Both the position numbers and the translations under genes were made by a program. Below, in pieces: positions 7,844 to 16,261 of a stretch of DNA of 36,568 nt. A model generated the notes under the pieces. The model made no database searches. It had not been told where the DNA came from and saw nothing but the letters and a program-made list of their open reading frames with translations. This DNA comes from Syntrophobacteraceae bacterium. Lineage in GTDB: Bacteria > Desulfobacterota > Syntrophobacteria > Syntrophobacterales > Syntrophobacteraceae. The stretch's first letter is position 1. The number at the start of each line of letters is the position of its first letter. The DNA is taken from assembly GCA_025454175.1 (NCBI GenBank), contig JALOOX010000036.1, positions 1-36,568 on the forward strand, read 5' to 3'.

Positions 7844-7873
7844 TTGACACCATTGCCGCTGAAATCCTAGAAT
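7844..7873 (+). promoter_or_regulatory. sigma70-type promoter of the four-gene CHAT/FHIPEP/SLATT operon
   Basis: TTGACA (7844-7849, 6/6 match), an 18-bp spacer, then TAGAAT (7868-7873, 5/6 match). Start of transcription is expected near 7880, leaving a leader of about 125 nt before ATG 8007. The -10 box overlaps ATG 7872, which rules against that upstream start. This is among the best promoter matches in the window. Confidence 0.65.
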
Positions 7874-7886
7874 GTCTCTGCCGTGG

Positions 7887-7907
7887 AATGCGGTGCCTGT
7901 CCGCATT
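7887..7907 (+). promoter_or_regulatory. hairpin in the 5' leader of the operon
   Basis: AATGCGG and CCGCATT form a perfect 7-bp stem with a 7-nt loop, just inside the predicted transcript start. It could stabilise the mRNA or bind a regulator. It is too short and lacks the T-tract for a terminator. Confidence 0.4.
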
Positions 7908-8006
7908 GCGTTGCTCGACCAGGCTCCTTGTCAGTGCTCACTTCTTCACCGCAGTCGGGCGGAAGCCACTGCTTGGCATCCATCTCAATACCATATGGGT
8001 GAACCA

Positions 8007-10679
8007 ATGACCGCAATCAATTGGCTCCACCTGACAGATCTGCACATAGGATCGGAGAAGATCCGGCAGGCGACCATTCAGGAGCTCTTTTTCGAGGACC
8101 TGGAGCAGGTTTTCCAGCACCAGCTCGGTCCCATAGACCTGGTGCTGTTCACCGGTGACCTTGTGTTCAAGGGAGCGCGGCATGAGCTCCAGGAGGCGGA
8201 CACGTTTGTGCAGCGCCTTCTGGACACACTCGAGAGGCTCGGCTCCCCAAGGCCGGTCTTTCTTCCGGTGCCCGGCAATCACGACCTGGTGAGGCCGGAT
8301 GTCGCGGATTTGGAAGGTTTGATCAAGTGGAGCGAGGAAGTCCGCACGAACTTCTGGGAAAAAGAAGCCGGTTTGAATCGACTGGTGGTGAGCCGCGCCT
8401 TTGAAAACTACATGAATTGGTGGGAGCCTTACAGGGAGGATTACAGGGTTCGTCTTGATTTGAAAGACGGCCTTTTGCCGGGAGACTTCTCCTGTACCTA
8501 CGAAAAGGAAGGGGCCAGGGTCGGCATTGTCGGTCTCAACACGTCGTTTCTGCAGCTCACGGATGATGAGACTTTCAGGGTTAAAACCGGGGGCAGGTAC
8601 GAGGGCAGCCTGGCCGTGAGCGCCAGGCAGTACCAGGTGGTCGGGGGGCGCGGCTGGGCGAAGGACCGTCACCTTTGCCTGCTGCTGACGCACCATTCCC
8701 AGGAGTGGCTGTCCCCGGAGTGCCGGAACGAATTCAACAAGGACATATTCGATCCGAACTTGTTCGCCGCCCATCTTTTCGGACACATGCACGCAGCGAG
8801 GTATTGGGCTACGGCCCAGGGCGGAGGACGAGGGCGGCGATCCTTCCAGGGCAAGTCCCTGTTCGGCCTGGAGCGTTTCTACCGGGTTGAGGATGACCGG
8901 CGGGTCTCCCAGGAGGACCGGATGCATGGGTACGCTCTGGGAAGAATCGAGTTTTCGGAGGACCTTGCAACGCTGCGCATATGGCCGCGCCGAGCGTGGG
9001 AGCCGGGGGATACCTGGAGGTTCGGTCCCGATTACGAGTCCTATGAGCTGAACCAGGAGCTCAGGGGCCACCACACGAAGGCTGAGCCCATCGAGCTGAG
9101 CGGAAGATTCGTCGCACCGACGGAGGCTACCCGGGCCGTTGAGCCCAAAGACGGGGATGTTCAGCTGACGCTGACGGTCAAGGGCAGGAAGGTGCTTGTC
9201 GAGGAGGCTCCGGGAGTCCGGGGGGAGATCGAAATGAGCAGCCCGGTGCTCGAGGCGGTCGGCCTGCTGCGGGACCGGCTGGTTCAGAAGAGCATCGATC
9301 CGTACGCTCAGCAGGTCCTCGGCAAGCTGCTGTTCCGGGCGCTCTTCAACGGGGAGGTCGGAAAGCTCTTCGAGGAGACGCTGGCCAGGGTGAAGAAGCC
9401 GGGCCGCTTGCGCCTGCACTTGAATTTCGGCCTGGCGCGGGACCTGGCGGGCCTGCCGTGGGAGTTCATGTACCACACGAGCCAGGAGAAGCCGAGCGGG
9501 TACCTCAGCTCCGCCGTGGACATGTGCCTGTCGAGGCTGTGCGTGGCAAAGCCCGAGCTGCAGCCGGCGGGCAGACCCATGAAGGTCTTCGTCGTCGTTG
9601 CGAAGCTCGATCCCGGGACTGTCAACCAGAGTGAGCATGCTTTTGATGAGAAGCCCGTGCTCAAAGCGATCAGGGAGCACCCTCAATTCAATGTGGTGGA
9701 GTGCGATCCGCCGACTCGAACCCGGTTCATCGACGAACTGGAGAACCTGGGCGATCAATACCTCCTCCACTTCATAGGGTACGGACGGCTTGGAATCCGT
9801 GGAGAAAGGGATGAGGACAGGTATCTGGAGGTGGGGTTCCTGCCGGAAGCTCACAAGGGTGCGGACTGGAGCTGGATGAGTGAGGATGTGCTCGCCCAGG
9901 TGTTTCAGACCGTCAAAGTCAGAATTCCCCACCTGGTCTTCCTCCAGCTGTGCGGCTGCCCCGCGACGCAGATCGCCATCCTGGCCCAGAAGCTCATCAC
10001 CGTCGGGGTGCCGTTCGTCGTGGCCATGCAGCACCGGATTTCCGACGATGCAGCCGCGCTCTTCGCGGCCAAGTTCTACCAGGCAGTGGCGGATGGCCAG
10101 CCGGTCAGCGTGGCGGTGCAGGCGGGACGGACCGAGATCGCCACAAAGACGGGCAGCGTGGATGTGGGCACCCCCGTGATTTACCTGAGCACCGATTCTC
10201 CTCTGCTGCCGCAGCTGCCCCCGATGGAGACCGAGCCGGCCAGAACCTATCAGCCCGGCCAGACGCCCACGCCAAGCGGAGCGCCCGAAGGCGAGCGGAA
10301 GCACGAGCCTTCCCAGGTCTCCACCGCGGAAAGAGGATACCACAAGAGGCCCCCCATCGAGACGCCATCGCCGCGAGAGGGCCAGGCGGCCGGCAGAAGA
10401 GATCTGGCGGAAGCTCGAATTGGCCCCAAACCCCCTGCGGCCGAGACTCCCGTCAGGGTCATCGGGGAAATGAGGAAGGCGGGGTTCCAAAAGGCTCGTG
10501 AGCTTGGAGTGGAAGATCAGGCGCGGCAGGCCCTGTCGAGGATGAACTTCCGCGATGATCCCGCATCCCTGTGCCGGTTTCTCGAGGATCTTATCCTGGG
10601 GGGCGAGGAGGTTGAGCTGATCGATGTCTACCAGGTCATGCTGGACGTGCTGAAGGAGAGCGAGGGCGGGAATCCATGA
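8007..10679 (+). CDS. calcineurin-like phosphoesterase fused to a CHAT (caspase-like) domain
   Basis: 890-residue cytoplasmic protein. Residues 1-~350 are a metallophosphoesterase with all metal ligand motifs: D11-x-H13 (HLTDLHIG), G50-D51, G91-N-H-D94, THH 229-231 and GHMH 260-263. Residues ~400-731 are CHAT-like: the entry motif GLPWEFMY (483-490), LLHFIGYG (587-594), VFLQLCGC (Cys650/652), then VGVPFVVAMQHRISDDAAALFAAKFY. CHAT proteins are caspase/separase-fold peptidases that usually use His of 'GHG' plus Cys; here Tyr593 replaces that His while Cys650 is kept. A Pro/Glu-rich linker (~735-815) leads to a helical tail. I start at ATG 8007 (GGGTGA upstream); ATG 7872 overlaps the promoter. 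Its stop overlaps the next gene's start by ATGA. Likely roles, nucleotide or nucleic-acid hydrolysis plus protein cleavage or binding, are inference. Confidence 0.8.
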   Translation: MTAINWLHLTDLHIGSEKIRQATIQELFFEDLEQVFQHQLGPIDLVLFTGDLVFKGARHELQEADTFVQRLLDTLERLGSPRPVFLPVPGNHDLVRPDVADLEGLIKWSEEVRTNFWEKEAGLNRLVVSRAFENYMNWWEPYREDYRVRLDLKDGLLPGDFSCTYEKEGARVGIVGLNTSFLQLTDDETFRVKTGGRYEGSLAVSARQYQVVGGRGWAKDRHLCLLLTHHSQEWLSPECRNEFNKDIFDPNLFAAHLFGHMHAARYWATAQGGGRGRRSFQGKSLFGLERFYRVEDDRRVSQEDRMHGYALGRIEFSEDLATLRIWPRRAWEPGDTWRFGPDYESYELNQELRGHHTKAEPIELSGRFVAPTEATRAVEPKDGDVQLTLTVKGRKVLVEEAPGVRGEIEMSSPVLEAVGLLRDRLVQKSIDPYAQQVLGKLLFRALFNGEVGKLFEETLARVKKPGRLRLHLNFGLARDLAGLPWEFMYHTSQEKPSGYLSSAVDMCLSRLCVAKPELQPAGRPMKVFVVVAKLDPGTVNQSEHAFDEKPVLKAIREHPQFNVVECDPPTRTRFIDELENLGDQYLLHFIGYGRLGIRGERDEDRYLEVGFLPEAHKGADWSWMSEDVLAQVFQTVKVRIPHLVFLQLCGCPATQIAILAQKLITVGVPFVVAMQHRISDDAAALFAAKFYQAVADGQPVSVAVQAGRTEIATKTGSVDVGTPVIYLSTDSPLLPQLPPMETEPARTYQPGQTPTPSGAPEGERKHEPSQVSTAERGYHKRPPIETPSPREGQAAGRRDLAEARIGPKPPAAETPVRVIGEMRKAGFQKARELGVEDQARQALSRMNFRDDPASLCRFLEDLILGGEEVELIDVYQVMLDVLKESEGGNP

Positions 10680-13600
10680 GCCGGAAGGGTCATTTCGACA
10701 TTTTGGAGGAGACCCTGCGTCTCCTCGGCGAGGCTCGGGATCAGCTCGCGCGCCGAGGCTCCGAGGACTGGCGTTTGCGGGATGTTCTGGATTGCATCGA
10801 GCGCTCCGCGGCGGGGCAGGTTTCCTTCGATCCCGTGGTGCATGCCGTACGCCAGGCCCTCGACCAGGTGCACTCCCTCGAGACCTCGCTCGGCGGCATG
10901 GTCAAGAAGCTGGAAAGTCTCGAAATACGCCGGGTGCGCCATGGCTCCGAGTGGTGGGCGAAGCGTCGGGAGGAGATTCGCGCTGAATTGGAGCGGGAGC
11001 CCGGGGCAGGATTTGAGCTGTGGCTCCGTACAGTGGCCGAAGCCATCGTCGCCTGGAGCCTCGATGTCAGGGAGGAACTGCTGGAGCGGGAGCTCCCGTT
11101 GCCCGACGAGCACGCAGAGCTGCCGAAGCGGTTTTCCGACGCCGTGGAGGCGGTGAGAGCCGGCCGCCATGCGGACCCTCTCGTCCCTCAAATGGTGACG
11201 CGTCTTCTGTCGTTTTCGGGGCCATCATCCCAGCCGCTGTTGGATCAATCCGTTCGTGCGGCTTTGCTCACCTTCCGCGGACGGGTGGTGCTGCACGATG
11301 CGGGCGATCCAGTCGCCGCCCTGGCCGACTTCGAAGAGGCCAGGCGACTGGCTCCGCAGGATCCTCTGCCTTTGGCCGGGCTGGGAGAGCACAGTCGGGC
11401 CATCGGTGAAACGAGGGGTGCCGAGGGCTATTTTCAGCAGGCCGTCCTGATGGCGCCGGATCAGCTCTTCGGCCATATCGGGCTGGGTCTGTGTGCCGAG
11501 GACAACCGGGAGTGGGCATCGGCCCGCGAGCTCTTCGGCAGGGCCGCCCAGCTTGCACGCGACGAGCGCGACCCCGTCGCGGCTCTGGGCCGTCTTCGGG
11601 CTCCAGCTGGCGGGAGCGCTTACTTCTGCCTGGCTGAGCTTCTTCAGCTGGAGGATCTTGAGCTGGCCCTTGCGGCCGTGGAGAAGGCTCTCGAAACCGG
11701 AATCCGTGGAGAAGGCTCTTATCCCGAGAGTGTCGGGCATCGTCTCAGGGCGGACCTCCTGGAAAGGCTGGGGCGGGCGAGGGAGGCCGGCCAGGCTTAT
11801 CTCACCGCCGCCAGGTTGTTTCATTACGATTTCAAGTCGGCCATGGCGGAGGAGCTCCTGCAGTCCGCCCGGAGGCTGGCGCCAGGTGTGCCCGAGGCCG
11901 GCTGGCAGCTTGCCGACGTCCACCTGGTGCTGAGCTTCGGAGCTTCGGACCCCGGGGAGAAGGCGGACCATGTCCGCAAAGGGATGGAGGTCTGGGAGGA
12001 AACCGCGCGAAGTGGGCTTCCGGCCGGCGAATTCTACTGGGCCCATCTGACCCGCGCTCGACTGGCCGAACAGGAAGCCTCATTGCTGCCTCCGGCAGAC
12101 TGGCGCCGCCGCCTCGATCTCTTCGGGCAGGCGATCCTTTATGTCGAGCGCTCCCTGATCCTCAAGCAGGACAGAGAGCTGGCCTGGGTCCTGCTGGCTC
12201 GCTACTTCCGTTTGCTCGGGCTGTGGTGGAACGGCGTCATGGCCTGTGAACGGGCATGGAGTCTTGACTCGTCTCAATCCAACATCGAAGTGATGGAGGA
12301 GCGGATCATCGCCCTGACCAACGACAACGAGGTCTCGAAGGCGGAGGAGCTGCTCAAGGGTCCCTTCGACCCTGAGCAGAATCTCTGGTCGAAGTCGGTT
12401 CTGTCCTTCCTGCGCTACAGGAGTGGAGATTATGGGGAGGCGGTCCGCCTCGCTCAAGAGGCTATCAAGGCCCAGCAGGATGCCGGCGAGACGCCCGATT
12501 TCTGGCAGCTGGAAACCCTGGCGAATGGTTTCGACATGCTGGGGGACCGGGAGAGGGCGGACCGGGAGTGGAGCCGGATCCTCGATCGGGCCGGGGCGGG
12601 CGAGAACGCCCGTGGGTATGCAGCGTCGAAGCTCGGCCGATACAATGAGGCGGTCGAGGTCCTCAGCCCCCTTGTGGAGGACCCATTCCAGCGCTCGCCC
12701 GCCAGCCTCACTCTGGCGCTGTGCTCCATGGTGCTGGGGGACATGACGGCGGCTGAGAATCATCTCGCGAGGAGCCTCGACTGGTCGAGCCGATCGGCGC
12801 TGAACAACTGGCTTGAGGAGGACGTGAGCTCTCCGCGGGTTCGCGACAGGATTCCGGCGGACATGCGATCCGGCTTCGAGGAACGGATCAGGGTGCGGGC
12901 CTGGCCGCGTGCCGCGGCTGGGGATGGAGAGGATCCGGCGGCCGGCGAGGAGGAGATTCATCGTGTGATGGGTGACTTTCTGTCGGGTGGGGCTGACGGC
13001 GGCTGGATAAGGATCGGGCTCGAGGCGAGTCTGGCCAGGCTGGCGGCTTCCGCCGGGCGACTCCTCGATGCCGCCGTGATCTACAACCGCCTGATTCCCG
13101 TCGATGCAGGGCCGGATACAGCGGTCGATTCGTTCTGGGAGGGCCGGCTTGTGCTGGACAGGCTGCTCGGTCAGGTTCAGGAGGATGCGGATTCCAGGGC
13201 CAGATCCGGTCGTGCCGGGCAGGCGATGGATATGCTCCGGGCTGCTCTCGAGCTCGCTCGATACCGGGGCTCCGAAGAGCTGGCCGCATCCATCGAAGGT
13301 CGCATCGGGACCCTGTGCTTCATGGAGGGCGAGATCGAGGCGGCCCGCGACCATTTCGTCCGCGCCCTGGCGGGGATGCCGGACGGGGGGGCTGCTGTCG
13401 GGACGGCATGCTCCGCCGCCATCGACTTTCCGAAGGACTACTATGCCCTCCGCGATTTCTGGGAGCAATGGCGCGGCGGCATCGACGCGGGGTTGAGGCC
13501 GGCCATGGAAGAGGCTTCCGCATCCCTGTCCCGGTTCCTCGACACCCACTTCCAGCTCCGTCAGGAGAGGGACCTCGAACGACCGATCTCCCGCATCGCC

Positions 13601-14485
13601 CTGGAGCTGAGCCCGGACCTGGTCCCGTCGGACACCAGTCCCGAGGCATGGCCGTTTCTGGGCAGGCATATCCCGGACATGCGCAACCGCCTTGAGGAGG
13701 AAACGGGGGTTCTCATCCCGGGAGTGAGGATCTGGGTGAGAAATGAGCCCAACCCTTCGGATACCATGCTGGTCTTCTTGAACGAGATCCCCCTGGTGAT
13801 CGAGGCCGCGCGGAGCATCGACGGCGCGGACCCGATGCCCCGCCTGGCCGATCGCCTCGGCGAAATTCTGCTTCCTCATTTGAGCCGGTTCCTTGACCTG
13901 GATGATGTCGAAAGCCTGGTTTCCCGGTGGCGGAAGGATCCCGAGCTGAATCCGCTGATTCAGTCCGTCCTTCCGAATCGTCCCGCGCTTGTCCGTTTTG
14001 GGAGGATTTTGAGGGCGCTGGCTCGAGAAATGGTCCCGCTCACAAGGCCCCGTCATATCCTCGATGCAGTCAGGGAAACCGGCTTGTCGGATCACCCGGG
14101 GGCTTGCGTGAAAGCGGCGCGCCTTCGCCTTCGGGAGGTCCTGCCCGGCAATGGCCCCGGCGCGCGGCGCATCAGGCTTCCGGAGGACCTCGAGGATGCC
14201 ATGTCGGTCTGGCTCTGGGAGGACCAGGACGGGGAATTCATGGCGGCGCCGCCCGAGGATGTTCAGGAGTGGTTTTCCCGCCTGCGGGAGATCATGGCGG
14301 AGGATGGTCCCGGCACGCCCGAGGGGAACGGCGCCCGAACGGTCCTCATTACGCGGAGAGCGCATCTTCGGGAGCCTCTGCGAAGATTGCTGGAATTCGA
14401 ATTCCCCCGGGCGATGACCCTTTCCGAGGAAGAGGTCATGGATGGGGCGGAGCTGGAGATTCTGAAAGGAGAGACGCTTGCCTGA
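10676..14485 (+). CDS. TPR-repeat protein with C-terminal FlhA-cytoplasmic-like (FHIPEP) domain
   Basis: 1269-residue soluble protein, second in the operon (ATGA overlap with the first). Residues ~1-180 are helical and charged. From ~195 to ~950 helix-pair repeats of TPR type recur, for example GDPVAALADFEEARRLAPQD and GEIEAARDHFVRALAGMPDG. From ~965 to the end it resembles the cytoplasmic part of FlhA/SctV: IALELSPDLV, a LEEETGVLIPGVRIWV block, MVFLNEIPLVIEAAR-like, then ADRLGEILLPHLSRFL, then the 'LGxLxRxLRxLxxExVPxxxxRxIL'-like segment (FGRILRALAREMVPL...RHILDAV), and at the very end RTVLITRRAHLREPLRRLLE with an MTLSEEEVMDGAELEI tail. FlhA's eight N-terminal TM helices are absent. In FlhA this domain docks chaperone-substrate complexes, so a binding or scaffold role is inferred. 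TPR is firm, FHIPEP-like good by eye. Confidence 0.75.
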   Translation: MSRKGHFDILEETLRLLGEARDQLARRGSEDWRLRDVLDCIERSAAGQVSFDPVVHAVRQALDQVHSLETSLGGMVKKLESLEIRRVRHGSEWWAKRREEIRAELEREPGAGFELWLRTVAEAIVAWSLDVREELLERELPLPDEHAELPKRFSDAVEAVRAGRHADPLVPQMVTRLLSFSGPSSQPLLDQSVRAALLTFRGRVVLHDAGDPVAALADFEEARRLAPQDPLPLAGLGEHSRAIGETRGAEGYFQQAVLMAPDQLFGHIGLGLCAEDNREWASARELFGRAAQLARDERDPVAALGRLRAPAGGSAYFCLAELLQLEDLELALAAVEKALETGIRGEGSYPESVGHRLRADLLERLGRAREAGQAYLTAARLFHYDFKSAMAEELLQSARRLAPGVPEAGWQLADVHLVLSFGASDPGEKADHVRKGMEVWEETARSGLPAGEFYWAHLTRARLAEQEASLLPPADWRRRLDLFGQAILYVERSLILKQDRELAWVLLARYFRLLGLWWNGVMACERAWSLDSSQSNIEVMEERIIALTNDNEVSKAEELLKGPFDPEQNLWSKSVLSFLRYRSGDYGEAVRLAQEAIKAQQDAGETPDFWQLETLANGFDMLGDRERADREWSRILDRAGAGENARGYAASKLGRYNEAVEVLSPLVEDPFQRSPASLTLALCSMVLGDMTAAENHLARSLDWSSRSALNNWLEEDVSSPRVRDRIPADMRSGFEERIRVRAWPRAAAGDGEDPAAGEEEIHRVMGDFLSGGADGGWIRIGLEASLARLAASAGRLLDAAVIYNRLIPVDAGPDTAVDSFWEGRLVLDRLLGQVQEDADSRARSGRAGQAMDMLRAALELARYRGSEELAASIEGRIGTLCFMEGEIEAARDHFVRALAGMPDGGAAVGTACSAAIDFPKDYYALRDFWEQWRGGIDAGLRPAMEEASASLSRFLDTHFQLRQERDLERPISRIALELSPDLVPSDTSPEAWPFLGRHIPDMRNRLEEETGVLIPGVRIWVRNEPNPSDTMLVFLNEIPLVIEAARSIDGADPMPRLADRLGEILLPHLSRFLDLDDVESLVSRWRKDPELNPLIQSVLPNRPALVRFGRILRALAREMVPLTRPRHILDAVRETGLSDHPGACVKAARLRLREVLPGNGPGARRIRLPEDLEDAMSVWLWEDQDGEFMAAPPEDVQEWFSRLREIMAEDGPGTPEGNGARTVLITRRAHLREPLRRLLEFEFPRAMTLSEEEVMDGAELEILKGETLA

Positions 14486-16199
14486 CCTGAAGCTCCTGAT
14501 CGAGATTGGGCCGCCACTCGACCCCCTGCTCGAGGACGGCTTTCGTGGGGCCTTGATGGATTCCGTGGCCCACGGATGTTCAGGGCTCCTGACGGTGCTC
14601 GGCCTGCCGGGCCGGCCCTGCATCGAGGTTTCAAAGTCGGCGGACCCGGGAGGCGCCGACCGGATGATCACCCTTCGCCTCGACGGCGCGGCGGTCTTTT
14701 ATCCGGACGAGCTGCCCCTGGCCGTCTACTGTTTCATCAAGGGGCATCCGGTGCGGGACAGCTCGCGACGCGAGATCGAGGAATGGCTGCGCGGAAAAGG
14801 GAAAGCGGACCGTGACCTCGTGGAATGGGCATGCCTGTGCTGCATCGAAATCCTCAAACGACGGCCTGGTTTGTTGCTTTCACGTGAAATCGCGGAGGCA
14901 TGTCTCGAAAGGTTGGCTGTCGACGGTCAGGTTGCGGGTCGGGGGATCTACAGCCCGTCTTCCCTTCATCGCATCCTCTCTGAAGTTCTGGATTTGCGGA
15001 TCTCCCTGGCGGAAACGGGGGTTGTGGCGAAGGTGATCGAAGAGTGCGCGGATGCGGGAATGGTCCCCGGGGAGGTGGTGGAGGAGCTCGTCAACGAGCT
15101 TCGCCCGAAAGTGATCGATATCATGGTGGACCCCGGATACCTGAGGCATATCGTCATCGAAGAGAGCGACACCCGCATGTTTCCGCGGCTGCGGGAAGGA
15201 CTTCATTACGAGCTGGGGATGCAGTTTCCCGATTTCCGGCTCGTCGAGCACGGTGACCTGGGTGCGGCGGGGTTCTGTTTCCGGATCAACCACCTGCCGG
15301 GCCTGTCGAGGCGAGGAATGGCCCCGGGAAGGTGCATGGTCAAGGAGGAGCCGGAGCATGGCCGCCCCGCGCTTCTGGACCCTTCAACGGGAGGGAGGTG
15401 GGCTGAGATCGACCGATCCGAATCCGGCCATGTAGAGTCCGGTCGGGAGGTGAGGCACCCCCTGGGTTATGTCGCAATGGCCCTCGCCTCCGACCTGAGG
15501 GAGTGCGCGGAGTGCTTCATCGATGCCCGCTCGACGGGGATCCGCCTCGATCGGCTGGGGGAGACCTTTCCAGGCCTGGTCGACGCTTGCAGGGCGAGGT
15601 ACGGGGATCGCGCCGTCACGCGAGTCCTCCGGAACCTCCTGCATGAGGGGTTTTCCGTGATGGACCTGAGAACGGTTTTGTCCGCCGCCCTCGATTTCGA
15701 CATGATCCAGACCGACTCTCGATTCATTGTGCTCGACAACCGGCTGCCATGGCCCGTGGCTCCCGATGCCGAGGCGCTCCAGGATCCCTCCAATGTGGCC
15801 GCCTTCATCAGGACCGAGATGAAATCCCAGGTCAGCACCCGGCACGGGCGTGGACAGGGCACGCTGCAGGTCTATCTGCTGAGCCCGGAAGCCGAAAGAT
15901 TCATCCTCGACCAGTCCATGGAATACCGGCAGCAGGTGTGGGATGGAGCGGGCGACTTCCGGGAGTGGTTCGGCGAGGACCGGCGAAAGGCCATCATCCA
16001 GGCGATTCGGGCAGCGGTTGGGACGTGGGCTCCCTTTGAGCCCGTTCAGCCCATCCTGACGACGGTCGAGGTTCGCCCGTGGGTCCGCGGGCTGATACAG
16101 GATGTCTTCCCCGGGATGCCGGTACTGGCCTACCAGGAACTGGCGCTGGATTTGAACATTCAGGTCGTGGAGCGCATCACCCCGGAGCTTCAATCCTGA
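14478..16199 (+). CDS. soluble FlhA-cytoplasmic-domain-like (FHIPEP) protein
   Basis: 573 residues, third in the operon. The start is TTG 14478, with AAAGGAG about 7 bp upstream, overlapping the previous stop by 8 bp. The first ~120 residues are not recognised. From ~150 on the order of elements follows the FlhA cytoplasmic part: a LHYELGMQFPDFRLVEHGDL block (cf. FlhA 'ELGxxxPxVRIxDNxxL'), MAPGRCMVKEE (cf. 'LxPGRxLAI'), HPLGYVAMALASDLRECAEC (cf. 'VVDPxTVxATHLxExI'), then AVTRVLRNLLHEGFSVMDLR (cf. 'LQxVLQNLLxExVxIRDLR') followed by TVLSAALDF, and finally RPWVRGLIQDVFPGMPVLAY followed by QELALDLNIQVVERI. No membrane helix is present. It is a domain-level paralogue of the C-terminus of the preceding protein. 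No flagellar or type III genes are nearby. Partner and function unknown; scaffold or recruitment is inferred. Confidence 0.72.
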   Translation: MPDLKLLIEIGPPLDPLLEDGFRGALMDSVAHGCSGLLTVLGLPGRPCIEVSKSADPGGADRMITLRLDGAAVFYPDELPLAVYCFIKGHPVRDSSRREIEEWLRGKGKADRDLVEWACLCCIEILKRRPGLLLSREIAEACLERLAVDGQVAGRGIYSPSSLHRILSEVLDLRISLAETGVVAKVIEECADAGMVPGEVVEELVNELRPKVIDIMVDPGYLRHIVIEESDTRMFPRLREGLHYELGMQFPDFRLVEHGDLGAAGFCFRINHLPGLSRRGMAPGRCMVKEEPEHGRPALLDPSTGGRWAEIDRSESGHVESGREVRHPLGYVAMALASDLRECAECFIDARSTGIRLDRLGETFPGLVDACRARYGDRAVTRVLRNLLHEGFSVMDLRTVLSAALDFDMIQTDSRFIVLDNRLPWPVAPDAEALQDPSNVAAFIRTEMKSQVSTRHGRGQGTLQVYLLSPEAERFILDQSMEYRQQVWDGAGDFREWFGEDRRKAIIQAIRAAVGTWAPFEPVQPILTTVEVRPWVRGLIQDVFPGMPVLAYQELALDLNIQVVERITPELQS

Positions 16200-16261
16200 C
16201 GGAGCCGGGGAGAAGGGCATGCCTCCGGAGCACCGGGGCCTGATTGGGAGGTGACCGAGCG

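Noticed and set aside
7872-8006. Upstream ATG start (7872) for the phosphoesterase-CHAT gene.
   Set aside because: It overlaps the -10 box of a near-consensus promoter, lacks a ribosome site, and the added residues do not belong to the metallophosphoesterase fold.
7938-10490. Long open frame (850 codons) on the minus strand opposite the phosphoesterase-CHAT gene; similar ones at 12080-14671 (-), 17274-19559 (+), 22946-26056 (-) and 32376-35705 (+).
   Set aside because: They mirror well-recognised genes in high-GC DNA, have low-complexity His/Arg/Gly-rich translations and no domain motifs. They are antisense shadows.
10676-16199. Type III secretion or flagellar locus suggested by the FHIPEP-like sequence.
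   Set aside because: No export-gate TM region and no other fli/flh/sct gene is present; the domains occur in soluble proteins beside CHAT and SLATT genes.
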